Part shown: piece after piece, positions 10,780 through 19,410 of the stretch | Layout of the letters: each line of letters begins with the position of its first letter | Position numbering within the stretch: position 1 is the stretch's first letter | Origin: a bacterium | Lineage (GTDB): Bacteria > Planctomycetota > UBA11346 | Assembly (NCBI GenBank): GCA_020049615.1 | Contig: JAIFKN010000041.1 | Span: 1-20,988, forward strand | Reading direction: 5' to 3' | DNA: 20,988 nt | Translations under genes and position numbers: made by a program | The notes under the pieces: generated by a model | What the model saw: the letters and a program-made list of their open reading frames with translations, nothing else | Told to the model about the DNA's origin: nothing | Databases searched by the model: none

Positions 10780-12269
10780 TGGACCGCCAGTTCCTCCTCG
10801 GCCTGGCCGTAGTGGCCGCCGCTGCGGCGGTCGGCTTCACCTTCCAGGACCAGCACTACCGCCTGGATCTCGGCGGCCTGCCCGCCGACCAGCGCGTGCT
10901 CGACCACCGCGACAGCCCCTACACCGGCATGACCTGGGTCTCCAGCCCATCCAACAACTACCTGCAGCTGCGCTTCTTCGAAATGGTCGAGGGCGGCGTG
11001 TGCCTGGAGCCGAGCTGGGCCACGCTCGCTGCGGATCCGGCCCTGCCGCATCTCAGGCCCGCTGCCGCGCCGGCGCTCGCGGCCGGCCAGCCCGACCCGG
11101 GGACGCTGAACAACAGCGCCTACATCAGCATGTTCTCCGCCGGGCTGCTGCTCAACAAGGTCGTGCCGGAGCAGCCGCAGGTCCTGGTCGTGGGCCTGGG
11201 CAGCGGCGTCGGCATCGCCCAGATCCTGCATCATTTCCCCAAGGCCACGGTCGAGGTCGTCGATATCGACCCGGCGGTGATCCAGATGGTACGGGATCAT
11301 TACCCCCTCATGGCCTGGTTCGAGGCCGAGAAGCGGGTCCGCTTCGTCGCCCGCGACGCCCGCGCCCACATCCGCGCCCGCGCCGGCCATGGCTTCCACC
11401 TCATCGTCCTCGACGCCTACACCGCCGGCTCGACCATCCCGCCGCACCTGATGACGCGGGAATTCTTCGCCGAGTGCGCCGCGACCCTGGCCGACGGAGG
11501 CACGGTCTTCGCCAACGTCATCGGCTGCTACGGCGAGCAGAGCGGTGGCGTCTGGCGCGGGGCCAAGCGCCGGGTGGTGGGCGGGGCGCTGCGCTCGTTC
11601 CGCGCCGCCGGCCTTGAGCACGCCTGGGTCTTTCCGGTGCTCGGCGCCTTCGACAGCCCCGCCGCCTTCGACCGTTCGCAGTCGCGCAACAACATCATCA
11701 TCTGCGGCAAGCACCCGCTCTCGCCGAAGCGCTTCGCCGATGGCTGGAAGCGCCTGCACGAGTGGAAGCCATTCCCCGAACTGGCCTCCGACCGCTTCGT
11801 ATCACGCCAGTACCAGGTGATCGACGCCCAGGCCGGCACCGGCAGCACCTTCGTTCCGGCCGAGTGGATCGACAGCGCAGTGCCGGACCTGCAGGGCGCC
11901 CTGCAGGTCCGCGCCCTCCTGGAGGGCGCTCCGACCCACACCACCGGAGCCTTCACCGAGGACCGTTCGCGCATCGAGGCGGCGGTGGCCGCGGTCCGCG
12001 CCAAGGCGCCCCCCGGCAGCCTGCTCCGCGGCTGGGTCACGCCGTCGCGCGGCCAGCTCTACCGTCGCACCACCGACTGGGTGCAGTTCCCGCGCGAGAC
12101 CTGGCGCACCGCGGTCGCCTTCGCCCGCGAGGCGGACAAGCACGACCCCGAGCTGCTGGTCGGGCCGGTCGATGGCCCCGAGCGCGAGAGCGCGCCGAAG
12201 ACCTGGCACATCACCGACGCCCCGCTGTTCACCGACCAGACGCCGAACGCCGATATCGTCAACCGCTAG
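10779..12269 (+). CDS. Spermidine-synthase-like methyltransferase-fold protein, membrane anchored
   Basis: This 496-residue protein starts with one hydrophobic helix (FLLGLAVVAAAAAVGFTF). It then shows the aminopropyltransferase/methyltransferase Rossmann core: VLVVGLGSGVGIAQ for nucleotide binding, EVVDIDPAVI with the acidic residue that holds the ribose, and LIVLDAYTAGSTIPPHLMT near 11400. True SpeE has DSTDPVGP here; the second Asp is replaced, so it is probably not a polyamine synthase. The final 150 residues are family-poor. In fused homologues the catalytic domain follows the last membrane helix; here the break falls just before that helix, so the anchor went with this half. It shares the ATGA overlap with the membrane half, and dnaG starts 9 bp after its stop. 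Confidence 0.83.
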   Translation: MDRQFLLGLAVVAAAAAVGFTFQDQHYRLDLGGLPADQRVLDHRDSPYTGMTWVSSPSNNYLQLRFFEMVEGGVCLEPSWATLAADPALPHLRPAAAPALAAGQPDPGTLNNSAYISMFSAGLLLNKVVPEQPQVLVVGLGSGVGIAQILHHFPKATVEVVDIDPAVIQMVRDHYPLMAWFEAEKRVRFVARDARAHIRARAGHGFHLIVLDAYTAGSTIPPHLMTREFFAECAATLADGGTVFANVIGCYGEQSGGVWRGAKRRVVGGALRSFRAAGLEHAWVFPVLGAFDSPAAFDRSQSRNNIIICGKHPLSPKRFADGWKRLHEWKPFPELASDRFVSRQYQVIDAQAGTGSTFVPAEWIDSAVPDLQGALQVRALLEGAPTHTTGAFTEDRSRIEAAVAAVRAKAPPGSLLRGWVTPSRGQLYRRTTDWVQFPRETWRTAVAFAREADKHDPELLVGPVDGPERESAPKTWHITDAPLFTDQTPNADIVNR

Positions 12270-12278
12270 CCCACGCCC

Positions 12279-14114
12279 ATGCCCGGCTTCCTCGGTGACG
12301 ATCAGGTGCGCCGCGTGCGCGAGGCCATCGACCTGGTCCAGCTGATGAGCGAATACGCGCCGGTGCGGAAATCCGGCGCGAATTTCACCTGCTGCTGCCC
12401 GTTCCACCAGGAACGCTCGCCCAGCATGTACATCTATACCGCCGACCAGCACTACTACTGCTTCGGTTGCAAGGCGCACGGCGATGCCATCACCCTGATC
12501 CGCGAAAAGGAGAACGTCTCCTTCGCCGATGCCGTCGAGATGCTGGCCAAGCGCGCGGGCATCGAGCTGGTGTGGCAGCAGGGTTCGGGACACCGGCAGG
12601 ACGAGCGCGGTGAGCGCGACCGCCAGCTCGCCGCCTGCGAGGCCGCCTGCGCCTACTACGAGCGCTGCCTGTGGGACTCGGTCGAGGCCCAGCCGGCCCG
12701 CGACTATCTGCTGGTGCGGCGCAAGCTGACCGAAGCGACCTGCCGGCGCTTCCGCGTCGGCTGGGCGCCGGGACGCGGGCAATTGATGGACGCGGCGCGC
12801 GGCCAGGGCATCGACGCGCACCTCCTGGCCGCGCTCGACCTCGCAGTGGAGCGTGGCGGTCGGCTCACCGACCGCTTTTTCGAGCGCATCACCTTCCCCA
12901 TCTGCGACCGCTTCGGACATCCGCTGGCGTTCAGCGCCCGCCTGCTGCCCGAGGCCGAGGCGGCGGCCAAGGCCGAGGGCCGCGGGGTCGGCAAATACGT
13001 CAACAACACCGACACGCCGCTCTACCACAAGTCGAGCAACGTCTTCAATCTGCACCATGCCCGCACAGCCTGCCGTGACGAGGGCCGGGTGGTGGTGATG
13101 GAGGGGCCGACTGACGTCATGGCTGCCGATCAGGCGGGCTTCAAGGCCTGCGTCGCGGTGCTGGGGACCGCGCTGACGCCCGAGCACGCCAAGCAGCTCG
13201 GCACGCTGATCGGCCGCGAGGGCAGCCTGATCATGCTGCTCGACGGCGACCGCGCCGGCCAGGAGAATGCGCTCAAGGCGGCCCGCACCTGCCTGGCGGC
13301 GGGTGTGCCAGCCAAGGTGGCGATCCTGCCCGACGAGCTCGATCCGGCAGAACTGCTCGCCGAGAGCAGCGCCGGCGATGCCAGCCGGGGGGTGTTCGAG
13401 CAGGTGCTGGCCGCCGCCCGCAGCGAGTTCGACCATCTGCTGCGCGCCCTGGCGCCGCGGCCGATGGATCTCGACCGTCGCGCCCAGCTGGCCATCGCCG
13501 ACCAGGTCATCGCCGCGGTGCGCGCCGAACCGGATCGGGAACTGCGCGAACTGCACCTGCGCGATGCCGCCGGCTGGCTCGGCCTGCCCGAGGACGCGCT
13601 CGCCCGCCGCCTGGCTGGCGAAGGCGCGGCCCCGACCGGCGAACCGGCGGTCGATGGCCAGGAGCCCGTCGAACCGCTGCCGGTGCATCTCGAGCAGGCC
13701 CTGCACATCCTGCTGGCCGTGCGCGGGCTGCGCGCCACCGCCGCCGACGAGCTCAAGCTCGAACCGCGGCACTGGCCGAAGCCATGGAACGCCCTCGCCG
13801 CCGCCCTGCTGCTGGCCGACCATCCCGATGTGCACGCGGTCGCGGCCGATGAGGGTGTGGCGGCGGTACCGGTCCTGGTCGAGGCGGTGCACCGCCTGGC
13901 GGCCAAGGACCTCGCCGGCTGGGTGCCGGCCATCGTCGATCCGGCCTCGCACCTCGCCGAGATCGCGCGCACCGTCCAGCGCGTCGACCACGACGCCGCC
14001 CTCCGCCGCCTCGACCACGAGTTGGCCGAAGCCCGCCGATCCGGCGACCAGGCCCGCGTACGCATCCTCCTGGGCGAGCGTTTCGCGTTGTCGAGCAGCC
14101 GTAAACCGCGATAG
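12279..14114 (+). CDS. dnaG: DNA primase DnaG
   Basis: This 611-residue primase makes RNA primers at the replication fork with DnaB helicase. The CHC2 zinc finger is intact: C40, H43 (CPFHQERSPS), C61 and C64 (YYCFGCKAHGD). The catalytic core follows, and the TOPRIM domain has E275 in MEGPTDV (usually EGYMDV) and D322/D324 in LDGDRAG, so the metal-binding acids are present. The C-terminal helicase-binding region is divergent but of normal length. The start ATG lies 9 bp after the previous stop. There is no rpsU or rpoD next to it, so the usual macromolecular-synthesis operon is not kept; it is instead followed 9 bp later by a membrane protein gene. Confidence 0.97.
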   Translation: MPGFLGDDQVRRVREAIDLVQLMSEYAPVRKSGANFTCCCPFHQERSPSMYIYTADQHYYCFGCKAHGDAITLIREKENVSFADAVEMLAKRAGIELVWQQGSGHRQDERGERDRQLAACEAACAYYERCLWDSVEAQPARDYLLVRRKLTEATCRRFRVGWAPGRGQLMDAARGQGIDAHLLAALDLAVERGGRLTDRFFERITFPICDRFGHPLAFSARLLPEAEAAAKAEGRGVGKYVNNTDTPLYHKSSNVFNLHHARTACRDEGRVVVMEGPTDVMAADQAGFKACVAVLGTALTPEHAKQLGTLIGREGSLIMLLDGDRAGQENALKAARTCLAAGVPAKVAILPDELDPAELLAESSAGDASRGVFEQVLAAARSEFDHLLRALAPRPMDLDRRAQLAIADQVIAAVRAEPDRELRELHLRDAAGWLGLPEDALARRLAGEGAAPTGEPAVDGQEPVEPLPVHLEQALHILLAVRGLRATAADELKLEPRHWPKPWNALAAALLLADHPDVHAVAADEGVAAVPVLVEAVHRLAAKDLAGWVPAIVDPASHLAEIARTVQRVDHDAALRRLDHELAEARRSGDQARVRILLGERFALSSSRKPR

Positions 14115-14117
14115 TAT
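14088..14117 (+). promoter_or_regulatory. Candidate internal promoter for the MgtC/DUF4010 gene
   Basis: TTGTCG at 14088-14093, an 18-bp spacer and TAGTAT at 14112-14117 lie in the end of dnaG. The -10 box ends 6 nt before the ATG at 14124. It is the best -35/-10 pair of the four TANNNT sites in the window, and again there is no Shine-Dalgarno sequence. Read-through from dnaG is an alternative. Confidence 0.33.
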
Positions 14118-14123
14118 CCGCGT

Positions 14124-15356
14124 ATGGACCTGACCACCGCCGCTGCCCGCCTGGGCATCGCCCTGTGCCTCGGCCTGCTCGTCGGTCTGCAGCGCCAGCG
14201 CGTCAACCATCCGCTCGCCGGGCTGCGCACCTTCGGCATGATCGCGGTGTTCGGCGGGGTCTGCGCCCTGCTCGGACAGTCGCTCGGACCCTGGCTGGTG
14301 CCGGCCGGGCTGCTCGCGGCCGTCGCGGCCATGCTGGTCGGGGTGTGGCGCATCGGTGCGCAGGCCGATGGGCCGCAGCTGACCACGGTGTTCGCCGCCC
14401 TGATCATGTACGGAGTCGGGGCGATGTCGGTGCTGGGCGATCCGATCCTGTGCGCGGTGGTGACCGGGGCGCTGACCGTGCTGCTGCACGCCAAGGACCG
14501 TCTGCACCACCTCGTCGCGGGTCTGGGCACCGCCGACGTCACCGCGGTGATGCAGTTCATCCTGATCACCCTGGTGATCCTGCCGATCCTGCCTGACCGC
14601 ACCTTCGGTCCGTACCAGGTGTTCAACCCGCGGGAGGCCTGGCTGCTGGTCGTCCTCATCGTGACCATCGGTCTTGGTGGCTACGTCGCCTACAAGCTGC
14701 TCGGCAGCCGAGCAGGCAGCCTGCTCGGTGCGATCCTCGGCGGACTCATCTCCTCGACCGCGACCACGGTCAGCTACGCCCGGCGCACCGCGGCCGGGCA
14801 GGGAGTCGGGCTGGCGGCGATGGCGATCATGCTCGCCTCGGCGATCTCGGCGATCCGGGTCATCGGCATCATCGTCGTGGTCGCCCCGTCGCAGGCGGCG
14901 GTGTTCTGGCCGCCGCTCGCCATCCTCGCCGGCCTGATGCTGGTCCAGGCGGCCGGACTGTGGTTCACCGCCCGCGATGAGCATGAGGGCGCCACCGAAC
15001 ACAAGAACCCCGCCCAGCTCGGCACCGCCCTGGTCTTCGCCGGCCTCTACGGCGTGGTCCTGATCGGCGTCGCCTGGGCCCGCGACACCCTGGGCCCGAA
15101 CGCCATCTACGGCGTCGCCGCCGCCAGCGGTGCCACCGACATGGACGCCATCGCCCTGTCGACTGCGCGCCTGGTCGACAAGGGGCAGCTCGATCCGCAG
15201 GTGGCCTGGCGCGCGGTGGTCATCGGTCTGCTCGCCAATGCGGTGTTCAAGGCCGGCGCTGCCGCGACGCTGGGCAGCCGTCGCCTGGCCGTCCTGGTCG
15301 GGCTGATGTTCGGTGCGGTGGTGGCTGCCGGCGTACTCGCCATCTGGTTGCTCTGA
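14124..15356 (+). CDS. MgtC/SapB family membrane protein with DUF4010 domain
   Basis: This 410-residue inner-membrane protein is mostly hydrophobic. The N-terminal part (LGIALCLGLLVGLQRQR, then AGLRTFGMIAVFGG) carries the MgtC-type helix, Arg loop and AGLRT signature. The rest matches the DUF4010 arrangement: LGTADVTAVMQFILITLVILPILPD (core motif VTAVMQFILI), GGLISSTATTVSYARR, and the late GASDMDAI-like segment SGATDMDAIALS. I count about eleven or twelve helices. MgtC proteins influence Mg2+ homeostasis and intracellular survival in other bacteria; for the DUF4010 group the substrate is unknown. Distance to dnaG is 9 bp. Confidence 0.85.
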   Translation: MDLTTAAARLGIALCLGLLVGLQRQRVNHPLAGLRTFGMIAVFGGVCALLGQSLGPWLVPAGLLAAVAAMLVGVWRIGAQADGPQLTTVFAALIMYGVGAMSVLGDPILCAVVTGALTVLLHAKDRLHHLVAGLGTADVTAVMQFILITLVILPILPDRTFGPYQVFNPREAWLLVVLIVTIGLGGYVAYKLLGSRAGSLLGAILGGLISSTATTVSYARRTAAGQGVGLAAMAIMLASAISAIRVIGIIVVVAPSQAAVFWPPLAILAGLMLVQAAGLWFTARDEHEGATEHKNPAQLGTALVFAGLYGVVLIGVAWARDTLGPNAIYGVAAASGATDMDAIALSTARLVDKGQLDPQVAWRAVVIGLLANAVFKAGAAATLGSRRLAVLVGLMFGAVVAAGVLAIWLL

Positions 15357-15387
15357 CCTCGGCCCTCGACGGGAAACTGGCCCGAGG
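15357..15387 (+). terminator. Weak hairpin after the MgtC/DUF4010 gene
   Basis: CCTCGG at 15357-15362 pairs with CCGAGG at 15382-15387, extended by CC/GG around a bulged C, with a loop of about 14 nt. It begins directly after the stop codon. There is no T-run, so its role as a terminator is uncertain. The rest of the gap to 15459 shows no recognisable site. Confidence 0.25.
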
Positions 15388-15458
15388 CTGAGCGTTACAC
15401 CGCTCCGGCGGCTCCCGGGGACGGGTTGAGCCTCCTCACTCGACCGCACCATGGCGCC

Positions 15459-16781
15459 ATGCCTCCACGCCCAGCCCGTCCTGCCGGCACCAAGAAGAAG
15501 GAACCGTCCTACCAGATCGGCGTCCCGCTGGATGGCAGCGACGGTTCCGCACTCCAGCCTGGTGCGGACCGCTACGACCAGGACGACACCGCCAATGACC
15601 ATGCCCCGCCGGCTCAGGTCGAGCCCGAGGTGTCCCTGCCCGAGGATCTCGCCCCGGCCGAAGTGGCTTCGCCGGAACCTGCTCCAGCCGTCCCTTCCCC
15701 GCCTGCGTCCGCCTCCGGCAGGGCGGCATCGCGCAGCGCACGCAGCTCCTCGCGCAGTTCGACTCGCACGTCTGCGACATCGACAGCCGCTCCCAAGGTT
15801 TCTTCGCGTCGCGCCCCGGTCAGCGCCGCTGAGCGCAGCGCGTTGCAGAAGACCCTGCTGCGGATCGGCCTGGGTGTGCTTGCCGCGGCCGTCATCGTCA
15901 CCGGCGCCATCCTGCTGGCGACGCATGGGTCGCAGGGCCGCCGCGTCGGCGGCGAGGCCCTGGCCGAGGCCGGTCGGCAGCTGGAGCTGGTCAAGACCGC
16001 CCTGTCCAACCGCCGTGGGGCCGACGCGCGCAAAGCCTACGAAGCGGCGTTGCAGGCGCTGACGACCACGCCCGAGCTCGGTGGCGCCGTCGCCATGCCC
16101 TCGCAGGAGAAGCCGGTGGTGCGGGAACTGGCCGTGCGCGCCTTCGAACTCCGCAGCGAGATCGAGAAGATCAATGATCGCATCACCGAAGTGCAGGATG
16201 AGAATGCTGCTGACCTGCATCTCTCGGCGCTGAAAGGCCGCTTCGCCGCCCTCAGCGACCCGTCGACCGATCTGGATGCCCTGGAGAAGGACATCCTGGC
16301 CTATATGGAGAATCCGGTCGATCCCAAGGCCGGCCCCTCGCTGGTGAACGCGCAGACCTTCAGCCGTCTGGCTGGCGAGGCGAAGCTGCGCCTGGCCTCG
16401 ATCGCCACCGAGCGCGACCGCCGCAAGGCCGAAAGCACCTCCACGCCGCTGCGCATCGCCTCGGTCGAGTGCGACGGCCTGTCCCAGCAGGAGCGTTTCG
16501 GCGACGCCCTGGCCAAGCTGGAGGAGATGGCTGGCAAGCACGCCGGAGCCGACTTCAGTCCACTGAAGGCCCAGGTCGAGGATGCGGCCGAGAAGGCCTG
16601 GCGCAGCGCCAAGGCCAAGGTCGAGAACCACCTGGCCGACTGGCGCAGCCCCGGAGCCACCGAGGGTCAGCGCAAGGCCGGGCTGGCCGCAGCCAAGGAG
16701 CGGCTGAACCAGGTGATCGAGCGCTTCGGCATGCCTACCTATGTCGACCAGGCGCGGGATCTGCTGACGCCGTTGCCGTGA
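15459..16781 (+). CDS. Hypothetical single-pass membrane protein with Arg/Ser-rich cytoplasmic tail and helical outer domain
   Basis: I do not recognise a family in this 440-residue protein. Residues 1-128 are low-complexity: a basic start with TKKK, then an acidic Pro/Ala/Glu stretch, then an Arg/Ser/Thr-rich run (nt 15714-15815) resembling an RS domain. One transmembrane helix (about 133-155, IGLGVLAAAVIVTGAILLA) follows. The remaining 285 residues are predominantly charged helix, with repeated patterns such as LEEMAGKHAG, VEDAAEKAWRSAKAKVEN and AAAKERLNQVIERFG, typical of TPR-like or coiled helical repeats. By the positive-inside rule the helical part faces the periplasm. TTG at 15426 is an alternative start preceded by GGGGA, but ATG 15459 gives the simpler N-terminus. 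The many Ser/Thr beside Arg could be targets of the local kinases (speculation). Confidence 0.75.
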   Translation: MPPRPARPAGTKKKEPSYQIGVPLDGSDGSALQPGADRYDQDDTANDHAPPAQVEPEVSLPEDLAPAEVASPEPAPAVPSPPASASGRAASRSARSSSRSSTRTSATSTAAPKVSSRRAPVSAAERSALQKTLLRIGLGVLAAAVIVTGAILLATHGSQGRRVGGEALAEAGRQLELVKTALSNRRGADARKAYEAALQALTTTPELGGAVAMPSQEKPVVRELAVRAFELRSEIEKINDRITEVQDENAADLHLSALKGRFAALSDPSTDLDALEKDILAYMENPVDPKAGPSLVNAQTFSRLAGEAKLRLASIATERDRRKAESTSTPLRIASVECDGLSQQERFGDALAKLEEMAGKHAGADFSPLKAQVEDAAEKAWRSAKAKVENHLADWRSPGATEGQRKAGLAAAKERLNQVIERFGMPTYVDQARDLLTPLP

Positions 16782-16804
16782 AGTCGGCACAGCTCATTGC
16801 CCCT

Positions 16805-16834
16805 GGGGGTCGGGGGTCGGGGTGGACGTGCGGG
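16805..16834 (+). other. Potential G-quadruplex-forming tract upstream of the Mur-ligase-like gene
   Basis: Runs of 5, 5, 4 and 3 G on the plus strand are separated by TC, TC and a 9-nt loop. The tract lies about 115 bp before the preferred ligase start, in the leader if transcription begins near 16790. The rest of 16782-16947 shows no clear promoter. Confidence 0.4.
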
Positions 16835-16947
16835 CAGGTGCGCCATAACGGCGGCACCGCACCGTCACGCCACCAGACTCTCCACTCATGACGCATGTCC
16901 ATGGCCCCGATCCCCGCCCCCCGACCTGCGGGGGCAATGCTGCGGCA

Positions 16948-18297
16948 ATGACGCTCATGCATTTCTCCGGCATCGCCGGGCAGGGCATGAATCCCCTGGC
17001 CCAGCTGATGCTCGCCTGGGGCCATGAGGTCCAGGGTTCCGACCGCAGCTTCGACCAGGGGCAGAATCCGGACATCCGCCGTCGGCTCGAGGCGGCTGGC
17101 ATCCGCATCCTGCCGCAGGACGGCCAAGCGCTTGGTGCCGGGGTCGGACGCTTCATCTACTCCGCCGCCGTCGAGCCGGACACGCCCGAGGCCCGCGCTG
17201 CCCGCGCCCTCGGCATCGCCTGCACCGCGCGGCCGGGCCTGCTTGCCGAGGTGGTCGACGCGGGGGGGCCTGGGGTCGCGATCAGCGGGACCTCGGGCAA
17301 GAGCACGGTGGTTGGCATGCTGGCGTGGATCCTGCGCCGGCTCGACGTCCCGGCGACGGTGCTGGGCGGCGCGGCGCTGGCCGGTGAGGGCACCGCCGGC
17401 TGTTTCGCCGCCGGCCCGCAGGGCGGCGCGGTGGTGGCCGAGGCCTGCGAGAGCGACGGCACCCTGGTCGGCTACCACCCTGGTGTGGGCGTGGTGCACA
17501 ACATCAGCCGCGACCACGGCGAGATCCACGAGGTGCGCGGCCAGTTCACCACCTTCGCCCGGCAGAGCCGCATCCTGCTGGTCAACGCCGGCTGCGCCGA
17601 GGCTCTGGCCGCCACCGCTGGCCTGCCGCGCATCCTGTACGGATGCGGCAGTTCCGCCGACCTGCCGCTCGAGGTGATCGCCGCCGGCCCGCACCGCGCG
17701 CGGGGCGTCCTGGTGGCCGACGGCCGCGAGATCGATCTCGACCTGCCGCAGCCCGGGACCCACACCCTGGAGAACGCCTGCGCCGCGGTCGCCGCGGCCC
17801 GCGCCTGCGGTCTGGATGCCGCGGCGGCAGCGGCCGTGCTGGCCGACTTCCCCGGGGTGTCGCGGCGTTTCGAGGTCGTCGCGCGCACCGACGAGGGCCT
17901 GCGCGTGGTCGACGACTACGCCCACAACGGGGCCAAGATCGCCGCCGCGGTGGCCGCCGCCCAGGCCGGCGCCGAGCGCGTGCTGTGCCTGTTCCAGCCG
18001 CATGGCTTCGGTCCGGCCCGCCAGTTGCGCCCGGAGTTGCGCGAACTGCTGCCGAACCTGCTGCGCCGCCAGGACCGCTGGCTCTACCTGCCGATCTACT
18101 ACGCCGGCGGCAGCGTGACCAAGGACATCAGCTCCGGCGACCTGGCTCGCGACGCCGGCGTCGACGCGGTCGAGGAGCGCACCCAGGCCCTGGCCTGGGT
18201 CGCCGAACGCGCCGTGCCGGGCGACACGGTGCTCGTGATGGGGGCTCGGGATCCGGGACTGGGCGGCTTCGCCCGGGCCCTGGCCGAGGCGTTGTAG
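16948..18297 (+). CDS. MurC/Mpl-like Mur ligase family protein
   Basis: This 449-residue ATP-dependent amide ligase has all three Mur domains. The N-terminal Rossmann part reads MHFSGIAGQGMNPLAQ (MurC HFVGIGGIGM) and GHEVQGSDRS. The central ATPase domain has the P-loop ISGTSGKST with K118, where MurC has GTHGKTT, then AEACESDG for AEADESD, and HNISRDHGEIHE for TNIEADHMD, with the His kept. The C-terminal domain has VDDYAHNGAKI for DDYAHHPTEI, LFQPHGFGPARQ for FQPHRYTRT, and VLVMGARDPG at the end. MurC joins L-Ala to UDP-MurNAc and Mpl recycles murein tripeptide. The consistent motif changes suggest a distinct subfamily whose acceptor and amino acid are unknown. An upstream ATG at 16888 would add 20 Pro/Gly/His-rich residues; I prefer 16948. 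argC begins 47 bp downstream. Confidence 0.87.
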   Translation: MTLMHFSGIAGQGMNPLAQLMLAWGHEVQGSDRSFDQGQNPDIRRRLEAAGIRILPQDGQALGAGVGRFIYSAAVEPDTPEARAARALGIACTARPGLLAEVVDAGGPGVAISGTSGKSTVVGMLAWILRRLDVPATVLGGAALAGEGTAGCFAAGPQGGAVVAEACESDGTLVGYHPGVGVVHNISRDHGEIHEVRGQFTTFARQSRILLVNAGCAEALAATAGLPRILYGCGSSADLPLEVIAAGPHRARGVLVADGREIDLDLPQPGTHTLENACAAVAAARACGLDAAAAAAVLADFPGVSRRFEVVARTDEGLRVVDDYAHNGAKIAAAVAAAQAGAERVLCLFQPHGFGPARQLRPELRELLPNLLRRQDRWLYLPIYYAGGSVTKDISSGDLARDAGVDAVEERTQALAWVAERAVPGDTVLVMGARDPGLGGFARALAEAL

Positions 18298-18344
18298 ACC
18301 GCCGGCCCATTGCCCGCGCCGGCCAGGGCGTATCCCTCCGCGCC

Positions 18345-19391
18345 ATGCCCCGCATCCCCGTCGCCGTCCTCGGTGCCACCGGCTATGCCGGCGAAGGCGC
18401 CGTCCGCATCCTCCTCGGCCATCCTGGCTTCCAGTTGGTCCATGCCGGCAGCGACCGCCTGGCCGGCACCCCGCTTGGCGAGGCCGTTCCGGCCCTGGCT
18501 GGCGAGACCGACCTGGTCCTGGGCGAAGACACGCCTGAGGCGATCGTGAAGAGCGGCGCCAAGGCCGTGGTCCTGGCCAAGAAGAGCCCCGAGGTCACCA
18601 AGGTGGTGCCGGAACTGCTGAAGAAGGGCATGCGCCTGGTCGACATCGGCGCCGAGTTCCGCCTACGCACCCCCGAAGGCTACACCAAATGGTACAAGGA
18701 GGAGCACGCCTGCCCCGACCTGCTGGCCAAGGCGGTCTATGGCCTGAGCGAGTGGCGTCCGGTCGATATCGCCGCGGCCAAGGTGGTCGGCAATCCCGGC
18801 TGCTACGCCACCTCGATGCTGCTGCCGCTGCTGCCGCTGGCCAAGGCCGGGCTGGTCTACCGCACGGCGGCGATCGTCGCGATCGGCTACAGCGGCCTGT
18901 CCGGCGCCGGCAAGAAATTCGTCGAGTCGAACAACAACCTGTTCTATGCCGTGAACGAGAACCTGCACAGCTACAAGGCTGGCAGCCATCAGCACACCGG
19001 CGAGGTCGACCAGGAACTGAGCCTGGCTGCCGGCAACCCGCTGCACTGCACCTTCGTCCCGCACCTGGCGCCGATCACCCGTGGCATCCACACCACCATC
19101 ACCCTGACCCTGGGCGCCGGCATCAGCCTCGAACAGGTGCTCGACGCCTGGCGCTCGGCCTACGCTGGCAAGCGCTTCGTGCGCGTGCGCGCCACGCCCA
19201 AGGAGGTCGAGGTGGCCAACGTCGTTGGCACCAACTGCATCGACTTCTCGGCTGCGGTCGATGGCCGCACCCTGATCATCGCCAGCGCGCTCGACAACCT
19301 GGTCAAGGGAGCCAGCGGCCAGGCGATCCAGAACCTCAACCTGATGTTCGGGCTGCCGGAGGAGCAGGGTCTGCTGGCCCGCGCTATCTGA
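18345..19391 (+). CDS. argC: N-acetyl-gamma-glutamyl-phosphate reductase
   Basis: This enzyme performs the third step of arginine synthesis, reducing N-acetyl-glutamyl-5-phosphate to the semialdehyde with NADPH in the cytoplasm. At 348 residues it is the standard length. It opens with the NADP-binding motif VAVLGATGYAGEGAVRIL (core GATGYAG). The catalytic C153 sits in VVGNPGCYATS and the general base H217 in SHQHTGEVDQEL. FVPHLAPITRGI and the C-terminal ALDNLVKGASGQAIQNLNLM, core NLVKGASGQAIQN, are also typical. The frame is open far upstream inside the ligase gene, but homology starts at MPRIPVAVLG. No other arginine gene is present in the window. The stop codon lies only about 20 bp from the inverted repeat that separates it from dus. 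Confidence 0.96.
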   Translation: MPRIPVAVLGATGYAGEGAVRILLGHPGFQLVHAGSDRLAGTPLGEAVPALAGETDLVLGEDTPEAIVKSGAKAVVLAKKSPEVTKVVPELLKKGMRLVDIGAEFRLRTPEGYTKWYKEEHACPDLLAKAVYGLSEWRPVDIAAAKVVGNPGCYATSMLLPLLPLAKAGLVYRTAAIVAIGYSGLSGAGKKFVESNNNLFYAVNENLHSYKAGSHQHTGEVDQELSLAAGNPLHCTFVPHLAPITRGIHTTITLTLGAGISLEQVLDAWRSAYAGKRFVRVRATPKEVEVANVVGTNCIDFSAAVDGRTLIIASALDNLVKGASGQAIQNLNLMFGLPEEQGLLARAI

Positions 19392-19410
19392 ACCTGGACC
19401 CGCATGCGAA

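Noticed and set aside
11802..16790. 1662-codon open frame on the minus strand spanning antisense to the spermidine-synthase-like, dnaG, DUF4010 and membrane protein genes
   Set aside because: It is opposite four well-supported genes; the translation is low-complexity Gly/Arg/His/Gln-rich with no recognisable domain. Long antisense frames are expected at this GC content because stop codons are rare.
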